10,350 bases of DNA, taken from assembly GCA_038328705.1 (NCBI GenBank), contig JBBQMG010000143.1:1-10350 (forward strand), written 5' to 3'. Positions 1-5,076 of this stretch are shown in pieces. A program made the position numbers and the translations under genes. The stretch comes from UBA668 sp038328705 (GTDB lineage Bacteria > Actinomycetota > Acidimicrobiia > Acidimicrobiales > Ilumatobacteraceae). Each line of letters opens with the position of its first letter. Position 1 is the stretch's first letter. Below the pieces are notes generated by a model that was not told the DNA's origin, did not search any database, and worked only from the letters and a program-made list of their open reading frames with translations.

Positions 1-93
1 TCGTTGGCGACCTGGGTGCGGACGGTAGCGAACTACGTCATTCCCTACGTCGTCGCGAGCATCGGCTATCTGACGCCATTCAGGCGGCGCTGA
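1..93 (+). CDS. C-terminal end of a small membrane protein, possibly nitrate/nitrite transporter NrtS
   Basis: Frame 1 is open from the window edge and ends with TGA at 91-93, giving 30 residues. They contain the pattern W-V-R-T-V-x-N-Y-V-I-P-Y-V-V-A-S-I-G-Y-L followed by a short basic tail (RRR). A hydrophobic C-terminal helix with an NY-(V/L)-P-(Y/F)-V-V motif and an arginine-rich end resembles the tail of small two-helix NrtS-type transporters. The start and most of the protein lie outside the window, so the name is tentative; a different small membrane protein would fit nearly as well. It converges on the peroxiredoxin-like gene with 39 bp between the two stops. Confidence 0.45.
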   Translation, partial: SLATWVRTVANYVIPYVVASIGYLTPFRRR

Positions 94-132
94 TCTTCGC
101 CCCGTGACATCGTTCGACGGGTTGGGTCGAGT

Positions 133-657
133 TCAGTCCAAGGCGGCGATCAGATCCGACACTGGCGGACGGGCGTCGGGCGTGGACGGGAGCGACAGGT
201 AGCGGAGTCGTCCGTCGCGTCCGACGACTGCATCGGCACCGAGTTGGTGGATGTCTTCGGTGGGCTTTCTGAGATGGCGCCCTCGAAGGAGCAGACCTGC
301 GTACATGCGCAGCGTGCCGAACGACCAGATCTGGCGGTTGCTTCCTCGCTCGGCGCCGAGCAGTCGGTACAGGCGGCGGTCGACGTCGGTGACGATGGTA
401 AAGGGAATCGCGAGGTGGTTGCGGTGGGCGGCGAGTCGTTCTGGTGCGGCGAAGGTGACGATGACGATGGATGCGTCACCGAATTGGTCGAGATGGTCGC
501 GCACCGCGATCACATGTTCTTGACAGGGCAGTCAAGCAAGGTGACGGTGCAGCACCAATACGAGTGGGCGACCGCGATGATCGCTGGTGCGCCATACCTG
601 GCCGGTGTGATCGATGAGTTCGAGGTCGGGAAGCGGGTCGCCGACGCGGAGCGTCAT
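133..657 (-). CDS. Peroxiredoxin-like (AhpC/TSA_2 type) selenoprotein with a UxxC active site
   Basis: Read through one in-frame TGA (534-532), this is a 174-residue protein of thioredoxin fold. Residues 1-41 (MTLRVGDPLPDLELID... PLVLVLHRHLA) form the usual N-terminal strand-loop before the active site. The TGA is codon 42 and is followed by L-P-C45-Q-E-H-V, so the site reads U-x-x-C where this family has C-x-x-C (compare R-H-x-G-C-P-F-C-R-E-H-V). The family signature continues without a break to the C-terminal HQLGADAVVGRDGRLRYLS and DARPPVSDLIAALD segments. Length and frame are normal for the family, so the TGA is better read as selenocysteine than as a stop. Family members reduce peroxides or disulphides with thioredoxin or glutaredoxin as donor; the substrate is not known here. 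The start ATG (657-655) overlaps the stop of the DUF427-thioredoxin gene as ATGA, so translation is probably coupled. The GTG at 513-511 that a gene caller would choose lies after both redox residues and is unlikely. The alternative is a nonsense mutation of TGC/TGT exactly at the catalytic Cys. Confidence 0.82.
493..513 (-). promoter_or_regulatory. SECIS-like hairpin downstream of the UGA in the peroxiredoxin-like gene
   Basis: On the minus strand, 509-497 reads TCGCG-GTG-CGCGA. This is a perfect 5-bp stem with a GUG triloop that starts with G. After an A/C mismatch the helix continues for three more pairs (G-C, U-A, G-U) out to 513 and 493. The loop begins 27 nt after the UGA, inside the range usual for bacterial SECIS elements, which also need a G early in the apical loop. 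High GC makes chance hairpins common, so the support is moderate. Confidence 0.5.
532..534 (-). other. Candidate selenocysteine UGA codon (Sec42 of the peroxiredoxin-like protein)
   Basis: The TGA lies in frame between RHLA and LPCQEHV. Reading continues another 132 codons before a TGA at 135-133. Homologous proteins carry Cys at this position, and one base change (TGC or TGT to TGA) separates the two forms. Confidence 0.75.
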
Positions 658-1412
658 GATGCGTTCAATCCGCTGCTCGCGACTGCGGCTGCTCTGACGA
701 CGAACTGGTCGAGGGTTCGCCGATTGGGAAGACCGACGATGCGGTCGACCTCGTTGCCGTGCACGTCGCACAACACGAGTGTCGGGATGCTCATCACCCC
801 GAGGCCTGATGCGAGGCCGGGGTTCTCGTCGATGTTGACGCGTGCAAAGTGGACCTGTTCGTTGGCGTGGTGATGGGCGAGGTCATCGAAGATCGGGTGT
901 AAAGCTTTGCACGGTCCGCACCACGGCGCCCAGAAGTCGACGATGGTCGCGTGCCCGTCGAGCGAGTCGAAGAACGTGGCGTCGGCGAGATCGGTCACGG
1001 GTGCTGGCCCGGAGTGGGCATGTTCGCCGGAGCCGGAGCCGGCGTCGTGGGTGGGGGTTGGGGCGGGGGCGGTCACGTCGGTGCGCCGGAACCGGTCGAG
1101 GAACGAACGACGCTGTGTCGGGCCGCCGTCGTCTTCGATCTTGACCCCGTGCCAGAACGCCACCCGTCCAGCAACGGCAGACGCTGCGCTACTCGGGTTG
1201 GGGTAGTACCAGGCGGCGTCGCGGTTCTCCTTTCCGTCGACAATGATCGTGTGGTACGAGGCGCGGCCCTTCCACGGGCACACCGTCGTGGTCGTGCTCT
1301 GCCGCAGCAACTCAGGCCGCACCGCGCCGGCGGGGAAGTAGTGGTTGCCCTCGATGACGACGGTCTCGTCGCTCTCGGCGATCACTGTCCCGTTCCAGAC
1401 TGCTCGAACCAT
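654..1412 (-). CDS. DUF427-thioredoxin fusion protein
   Basis: 252 residues. The N-terminal part, about 1-95 (MVRAVWNGTVIAES..., C45-P-W-K-G, AAWYYPNP, GRVAFWHGVKIEDD), has the conserved DUF427 pattern. A Pro/Thr/His-rich linker follows (about 96-140). From about 141 there is a complete thioredoxin domain with W164-C165-G-P-C168-K169, the VNIDENP strand and the cis-proline in SIPT (P210). It should act as a cytoplasmic dithiol oxidoreductase; no signal peptide is visible. The role of DUF427 is not established, and the fusion suggests it binds a thioredoxin client or cofactor. The reading frame is open upstream to 1787, but the start chosen at 1412-1410 has AAGGAG 7 nt before the ATG and begins exactly at the DUF427 N-terminus. 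The stop overlaps the start of the Sec peroxiredoxin by 4 nt, which makes this domain its likely electron donor. Confidence 0.9.
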   Translation of the reverse strand: MVRAVWNGTVIAESDETVVIEGNHYFPAGAVRPELLRQSTTTTVCPWKGRASYHTIIVDGKENRDAAWYYPNPSSAASAVAGRVAFWHGVKIEDDGGPTQRRSFLDRFRRTDVTAPAPTPTHDAGSGSGEHAHSGPAPVTDLADATFFDSLDGHATIVDFWAPWCGPCKALHPIFDDLAHHHANEQVHFARVNIDENPGLASGLGVMSIPTLVLCDVHGNEVDRIVGLPNRRTLDQFVVRAAAVASSGLNAS

Positions 1413-1495
1413 GGCCTTGCTCCTTTTTGTCGATGTCGATGTGCATGAGGAACCCGGTGTCTCGGAGTGTTCCTTCCCGCTGTTCGCTGGAGACG

Positions 1496-1861
1496 TCAGG
1501 TGCCGGTGACAGTGTGTCGACGGAACCAGCCGCGCCGGCGAGTCCCCTGCGCCGGCGACGGTGATGGCAGCAGCGCAGGGGTCTCGTTCGCGGCGACCTC
1601 GAGAACGCGTCGCGCGGACGGGTTGACAAGGTTTACCTTGCCGATGGAGACGGTGGGAACGGTCTCGTTCCCGCGGGCGACGGATCGCACGAAGGCCGAA
1701 GCCTTCGGGTCGTCCCAGATGTTCACCTCTCGAAACGGAAGCCCAGCCCGGTGCAGTCCGCCTCGAAGCGAGGAGCAGAACGGGCACCCGGGGCGCCAGT
1801 AGACGGTGATCTCACCACCGCCGGCTGAGGGATCGGCGAGCTGTGGGTTGGTGTTCACCAT
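1496..1861 (-). CDS. Glutaredoxin / mycoredoxin-like protein
   Basis: 121 residues. The sequence GEITVYWRPGCPFCS carries the redox site C26-P-F-C29 after the first strand. It continues with L-P-F-R-E-V-N-I-W-D-D-P, the cis-proline motif T67-V-P69 and a VNPSA segment. This W-R-P-G-C-P-F-C ... N-I-W-D-D pattern is typical of actinobacterial mycoredoxins and related glutaredoxins that reduce mixed disulphides, often with mycothiol. A basic C-terminal extension (TRRRGWFRRH) follows the domain. ATG at 1861-1859 is chosen; a GTG directly after it is possible, and no strong ribosome binding site is visible for either. The gene sits 55 bp after the AhpD-like gene and 83 bp before the DUF427-thioredoxin gene on the same strand, so it is probably the second gene of the operon. 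Confidence 0.85.
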   Translation of the reverse strand: MVNTNPQLADPSAGGGEITVYWRPGCPFCSSLRGGLHRAGLPFREVNIWDDPKASAFVRSVARGNETVPTVSIGKVNLVNPSARRVLEVAANETPALLPSPSPAQGTRRRGWFRRHTVTGT

Positions 1862-1916
1862 AGGAGTGTGAACCCGCTGACTCCGATCTTCGATTCCCGG
1901 TCGAGGGCGCTTCAAC

Positions 1917-2486
1917 TCAATGCTCCCATGCTCGGGCGGCGAAAGCGTCGTCGACTGGAGTGTGGAACAGGTGGTTGCTGTAGTTGGAGATCGTCTTGAC
2001 GGCGAGCGCGAGCACCACGTAGAGGATTTGCTGCTCGGTGTAGCCGGCCGCGAGAAAGACATCGACCTGGGCACGTGTTGGCAAGCCCCGGCTGTCGAGC
2101 ATCGCAAGCGTGAACGTCGCGAGCGCGTCGAGTTGCGGATCGGGAAGGGTGGTGCCGGCACGGAGTGCGTCGGTGATCTCGGTAGGTACCTTGGTCATGT
2201 CGGCGATGGTCGAGTGTGCAGTGACGCAGTACGAGCAACCGTTCGCTCGGCTGATGGTGAGGAACACGGTCTCCTGCTGTGCGGCAGTGAGGCCCGACTC
2301 AGAGCGGAACGCCGCATAGCCGGTCAAGTAGGTGTCGAGCAGGCCGGGCGCGTTGACCATGTTGGCGTACATGTTCGGGATCATCCCGATGCCGGCCTTG
2401 GCCTTTCCGAGGAGGGCGGCGACTGCGGGGTCGTCGTCTGTGTCCGTGCGGGCGGGAAGTGAGAGTTGGTACTCGGAATGGCTCAT
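1917..2486 (-). CDS. AhpD-like carboxymuconolactone decarboxylase family protein (alkylhydroperoxidase domain)
   Basis: 189 residues. The AhpD-domain motif is complete: E72 ... A-N-G-C84-S-Y-C87-V-T-A-H91, with the spacing E-x11-C-x2-C-x3-H seen in mycobacterial AhpD. Such proteins reduce peroxides or recycle a partner peroxiredoxin through the CxxC pair, though many family members have no known substrate. The N-terminal half has the all-alpha pattern GMIPNMYANMVNAPGLLDTYL and the C-terminal half AALYTEQQ-like helices (YTEQQILYVVLALAVKTISNYSNH). The start ATG (2486-2484) has GAGGAG 8 nt upstream, and the reading frame further upstream is only an extension antisense to tetR. It is the first gene of the redox operon and divergent from tetR. 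Confidence 0.9.
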   Translation of the reverse strand: MSHSEYQLSLPARTDTDDDPAVAALLGKAKAGIGMIPNMYANMVNAPGLLDTYLTGYAAFRSESGLTAAQQETVFLTISRANGCSYCVTAHSTIADMTKVPTEITDALRAGTTLPDPQLDALATFTLAMLDSRGLPTRAQVDVFLAAGYTEQQILYVVLALAVKTISNYSNHLFHTPVDDAFAARAWEH

Positions 2487-2531
2487 GGTGGTCTCCTCGT
2501 TCGGGTGAAATGTCAATGGTGAATCGCACAC

Positions 2532-2561
2532 TTCAGAACCCGCTGTTCTGTAACCTGTATT
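2532..2561 (+). promoter_or_regulatory. Possible tetR promoter giving a leaderless transcript
   Basis: TTCAGA (2532-2537) and TGTATT (2556-2561) each match the sigma-70-type consensus at four of six positions with an 18-bp spacer. The start codon follows at 2568, with no ribosome binding site before it. That fits a leaderless mRNA, common in actinobacteria. The candidate operator overlaps the -35 box and spacer. Confidence 0.28.
2534..2550. promoter_or_regulatory. 17-bp inverted repeat, candidate TetR operator
   Basis: CAGAAC (2534-2539) and GTTCTG (2545-2550) are perfect inverted copies separated by 5 bp. They lie in the 81-bp region between the divergent AhpD-like and tetR genes. TetR-family regulators commonly bind such near-palindromes in a divergent promoter and repress both sides, so regulation of the redox operon and of tetR itself is inferred. 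Confidence 0.5.
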
Positions 2562-2567
2562 CCAGAT

Positions 2568-3188
2568 ATGCGCACTTCTTTGAAGTCGACCGTCGGGACA
2601 AGCCGTGGGAGACCGCGGTCCTTTGATCTCGACGCGATCGCTGAGCGGGCGTTGGGTGTGTTCTGGGAGCACGGCTACGAGGCGACGAGCCTCGATGCGC
2701 TGGTGGCAGCGACAGGGATCAACGTGTCGAGCTTGTACGCGGCGTACGGCAGCAAACGCGGCATGTTCCAGGCGGCGCTGGTTCGCTACGAGCACCATGT
2801 CGGCTCGGCGCTCGAGGCGTTGGCCGCCGGCTCGCGCGGCATCGACGACGTCGTGCGATTCGTGGAGTGGGTGCGTAGCGGAGTCTCGTCCGATGTGCAG
2901 CCGTCGGGATGCCTGCTCGTGAACACGATGGTCGAGTTCGCCACGCAGGACCAAGAGATCGGTGAGGTGACCCAACGCCACCGAGAGCGGGTTCGCCGAT
3001 CGTTGGAAGCTGCACTCACACGCGCCGAGCGATCGGGTGAGATCGAACCGCACACGGGCTCCACCAGGGCTGTGTTGCTGCAGGCCGCGATGTTCGGTGC
3101 GCTGGTCACAGCCCGGTCGGGGGCTGTTGTCGATGCCGACAGGATGCTGCGCGGATTGGTCGCCGAGGTTCGCCGCTGGCGGTCCTGA
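2568..3188 (+). CDS. TetR/AcrR family transcriptional regulator
   Basis: 206 residues. After a short basic lead the helix-turn-helix runs about residues 19-66 (RGRPRSFDLDAIAERALGVF..., then T-S-L-D-A-L-V-A-A-T-G-I-N-V-S-S-L-Y-A-A-Y-G-S-K). This is a canonical TetR DNA-binding domain, followed by an all-helical ligand-binding domain. The S-G-C115-L-L-V-N-T segment is a frequent feature of one TetR subgroup, and C115 is the only cysteine in the protein. Placement opposite a redox operon suggests it controls that operon and may respond to an oxidant or electrophile, but the ligand cannot be read from sequence. ATG 2568 is the only start close to the domain. The stop lies 6 bp from the stop of the convergent GrdB-family gene. 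Confidence 0.9.
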   Translation: MRTSLKSTVGTSRGRPRSFDLDAIAERALGVFWEHGYEATSLDALVAATGINVSSLYAAYGSKRGMFQAALVRYEHHVGSALEALAAGSRGIDDVVRFVEWVRSGVSSDVQPSGCLLVNTMVEFATQDQEIGEVTQRHRERVRRSLEAALTRAERSGEIEPHTGSTRAVLLQAAMFGALVTARSGAVVDADRMLRGLVAEVRRWRS

Positions 3189-3194
3189 GGATCG

Positions 3195-4196
3195 TCAGGC
3201 GGAGGGGTGCGCGGCGGCCGTCCGGTACGGATGCGGGAACGAGACGATGGTCTGTCTTGCCGTGCTGGTGAGCAGCTCGAGGGCGGCTTCGACCACGTCG
3301 CGCTGACGTACGGCATCGTCGGGTGCTCCGAGCGGTCGGCCCATCGGATGGTCGGTGATCAGGGCTCGGCTGACTCCCATTCGTACCGGCACGTGGGCGA
3401 ACGCGGCGATGTAGATCCCCACCGTGGGGATCCCTGCCGCTTCGAGCACTCTCTGGACGTGCCCCACGGACACGTGGCAGACGGGTCAAACGGGTACGAG
3501 CAGGACGGCGTCGACCTGGGCGGCGCGGAGCTCATCGGCCCAGAGTGGGGCGACTCGTTCGCGCAATTTGAGCTGCGATGTCGCGCCGACGAACGAATAC
3601 GCGTCGGCGGCGAGTTCGCCGATGACGCCATCGTGTTGGAGTTCTCGCATCGCCCGCAGTGGGAGGGTGACGTTGGGGTCGATCAAGGTGGCGTCGATGG
3701 GGTAGCCGCCGTGGCGCACACGAAGCTGATCGGCTGGTGTGTCGACTGGAATGCGGGACAGGGTGGGCTCGGCGCGGAGGAACTCGCCGATTCGTGCTTC
3801 GGCCTCGGTCTGGGTCATGTGCTCGATGCCGAAGGGCTCTGGGTCGTCGCCGGCGACGAAGTGTCCGCTCGAGGTCACCAGCGCAACCCGGGCCTCTGCG
3901 AGAGGTTTGGCCAGGATGCTGAATGGAACGTCGTCGTAGGCGAAGGCAGCCTTCGAGTCGAGGTGCGCGTTGTACGCGTGGCGCTGCCATGATCTGGCGT
4001 GATCGACGAGCCGGCTTGCGTCGCCGTCGTTGATCGTGCGACTGAGTTCGCCGAGCAGTCCTTCGAAGAAGTCGGCGGCCTCGGTGTCGGAGAGGTCTGC
4101 AAGGAACTTGAAGTCGAGGTTGCTGCGCGATCCGTAGAAGAACGAGTCGGCAAAGCTCTTCAGAGTGAGTGGCGACTCGTTCTCGGGTGTCGTCAT
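3195..4196 (-). CDS. Glycine/sarcosine/betaine reductase selenoprotein B (GrdB/PrdB) family selenoprotein
   Basis: Read through an in-frame TGA (3488-3486), this is a 333-residue protein. Residues 1-236 contain the family hallmarks R-V-A-L-V-T-S-S-G-H-F, D-D-P-E-P-F-G, P-V-D-T-P-A-D-Q-L, LPLRAMRELQHDGVIGELA, YSFVGATSQ and D-A-V-L-L-V-P-V. The TGA is codon 237, followed by P-V-C240-H, so the site is U-P-x-C, the known selenocysteine motif of this family (Cys in some members). The rest (V-Q-R-V-L-E-A-A-G-I-P-T-V-G-I, G-R-P-L-G-A-P-D-D) continues the same domain in the same frame. The clostridial relatives GrdB and PrdB reduce glycine, betaine, sarcosine or D-proline. This stand-alone aerobic-type form has no established substrate and is probably a general thiol/selenol oxidoreductase. 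An N-terminal extension of about 100 residues precedes the core. A weak AAAGAG precedes ATG 4196. The GTG start at 3473 that a caller would use for the 3' piece lies after the active site and is rejected. Confidence 0.85.
3458..3479 (-). promoter_or_regulatory. SECIS-like hairpin region downstream of the UGA in the GrdB-family gene
   Basis: Two mutually exclusive hairpins are visible on the minus strand. The first, 3468-3458, is CGTG-GGG-CACG with a G-rich triloop starting 21 nt after the UGA. The second, 3479-3460, pairs TGC-CACG with CGTG-(GG bulge)-GCA around a TGTC loop starting 13 nt after the UGA. Either has a G in the first two loop positions, as bacterial SECIS elements require. Which one forms cannot be decided by eye. 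Confidence 0.45.
3486..3488 (-). other. Candidate selenocysteine UGA codon (Sec237 of the GrdB-family protein)
   Basis: The TGA sits between LLVPV and PVCH, exactly at the Sec/Cys position of the family's (U/C)-P-x-C motif. The frame continues 96 codons to the real stop at 3197-3195. Confidence 0.82.
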
Positions 4197-4205
4197 CGTC
4201 TCTTT

Positions 4206-4439
4206 CTACTTCGTGGGGCCGTGCTGCGGTGGCCCGTGCTGCGGCGGGGCGGCGTTGACGGGTCTGGCTCGCAGGCCGCCGGACTCGCCGAAGAACTGCA
4301 GTGCTGCTTGTCAGATGGCCATGGACCAAGTGGGGTAGGCGTGGGTCGTCTGGGCTTGACGCCCGACGAACATCTTGGTTTGCATCACCAGAGCGGCCTC
4401 GTGCATCAGTTCGCCACCGGTGGGGCCGACGACGGGTGT
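4206..4439 (-). pseudogene. C-terminal remnant of a FAD-dependent pyridine nucleotide-disulphide oxidoreductase (mercuric reductase-like)
   Basis: On the minus strand from about 4439 the frame reads T-P-V-V-G-P-T-G-G-E-L-M-H-E-A-A-L-V-M, then T-T-H-A-Y-P-T-W-S-M-A-I. This is the dimerisation-domain signature of the mercuric reductase/dihydrolipoamide dehydrogenase group. An in-frame TGA (4313-4311) interrupts it, and Q-A-A-L-Q-F-F-G-E-S-G-G continues to a TAG at 4208-4206. The end contains a 15-bp near-perfect tandem repeat (4219-4248) encoding PPQHGPPQHG. Nothing of the FAD or NAD domains is left upstream; 4440-4590 has no recognisable coding sequence. The internal TGA has no neighbouring Cys and no family Sec precedent, so it is read as decay. 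The remnant ends just before the start of the GrdB-family gene. Confidence 0.6.
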
Positions 4440-4590
4440 CGGTTCGTTCGCCGATCAGGTCACGCCAAGCCTCAGCGCGGTTGCGAGGGCCGGTCATCCG
4501 TGCTGGGCCTCCCGCCATTTCTACGCAACGCCAGTCGTGCTGGGCAAGCGTTGCGCGGGCCGGCGACGCGGGACACCGAAGGGATTCAAC

Positions 4591-4606
4591 CCAACGCGGG
4601 CGTTGG
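4591..4606 (-). terminator. Hairpin after the cupin pseudogene, possible terminator
   Basis: CCAACGC and GCGTTGG are perfect inverted copies with a 2-nt centre, 5 nt past the cupin stop on the minus strand. No real T-tract follows (GTTGAATCC), so termination activity is uncertain. Confidence 0.35.
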
Positions 4607-4611
4607 TGATC

Positions 4612-4987
4612 TCACTGCTTGATGTACGTGGCTGCACCCTGGAACTCGACCACGACGACAGGTTCGTCATTGACGAGCCAGGCGTCGTGCCCGGGAGCGA
4701 TCCGGTAGACAGATCCGGAGGTCACCTCGCCGCGGGTCACCTCGCCGCTGGTTCAGTCGTCGCACTCGACGTGCAACGTTGCCGGACACGACGTATCCTT
4801 ACGTGTTCGGTCTGGCGCGACTCGGTGCCGACGACCGGCTTGATGTGCTCGGACCAGCGCCAGCTGGGCTGGAAGGTGTAGCGGCCGATCCCGCCCCCGC
4901 CGATCTTGGCGACCTCGACGGTGGTGTTCTCGAGACGGCGGACCTCGTCCGGCGACGAGAAGTCGTTGATCTCTCTACTCCTGGCAT
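4612..4987 (-). pseudogene. Cupin-domain protein gene, broken by frameshifts and a nonsense codon
   Basis: Pieced together from three minus-strand frames, the product is recognisable. R-E-I-N-D-F-S-S-P-D-E-V-R-R and R-Y-T-F-Q-P-S-W-R-W-S-E-H-I-K-P-V are followed by T-E-H-V, then G-Y-V-V-S-G, then L-H-V-E-C-D-D, then S-V-Y-R-I-A-P-G-H-D-A-W-L-V-N-D-E-P-V-V-V-V-E-F-Q-G. This is a small single-domain cupin of the type with the W-R-W-S-E-H motif. The ATG at 4987-4985, behind AAGGAG, is out of frame with the body. Single-base insertions are inferred near 4801 and 4777. TGA at 4755-4753 replaces what should be Gly in D-D-G-T. A 15-bp tandem duplication lies at 4721-4750. Intact relatives bind a metal and are mostly of unknown substrate. 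Sequencing error could explain one of these lesions but hardly all. Confidence 0.72.
4721..4750. repeat. 15-bp tandem duplication inside the cupin pseudogene
   Basis: GTCACCTCGCCGC occurs at 4721-4733 and again at 4736-4748 with a 15-bp period. It duplicates five codons (G-E-V-T-R/S) without changing frame and looks like replication slippage in a gene no longer under selection. Confidence 0.8.
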
Positions 4988-5076
4988 GTCTGTTCTCCTT
5001 GTTGTCTCGGGGCCCTACCGTCGGGCTTCGAAGATGCGCCTGAAGGTCGTCGACGACGATCCGTGGCCCGCGAACG

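Noticed and set aside
114..130. Inverted repeat TCGAC/GTCGA between the converging first two genes as a terminator
   Set aside because: Only 5 bp with a 7-nt loop and no T-tract; too weak in high-GC DNA.
3184..3199. CCTGA/TCAGG inverted repeat spanning the stops of tetR and the GrdB-family gene
   Set aside because: The symmetry largely comes from two facing TGA stops; 5 bp without a T-tract is not enough to call a terminator.
133..4196. A recoded genome in which TGA is a general sense codon
   Set aside because: TGA is the natural stop of most intact genes here (AhpD-like, glutaredoxin, DUF427-thioredoxin, peroxiredoxin-like, GrdB-family), each at the expected protein end.
4311..4755. In-frame TGA codons at 4313-4311 and 4755-4753 as further selenocysteine sites
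   Set aside because: Neither stands at a redox Cys position of its family (M-A-I-*-Q-A-A-L and D-D-*-T-S-G), and the cupin gene also has frameshifts. Ordinary nonsense mutations explain them.
5046..5057. GTCGTCGACGAC palindrome upstream of the cupin pseudogene as an operator
   Set aside because: GTC/GAC repeats are frequent in this base composition and the downstream gene is broken, so there is no functional support.
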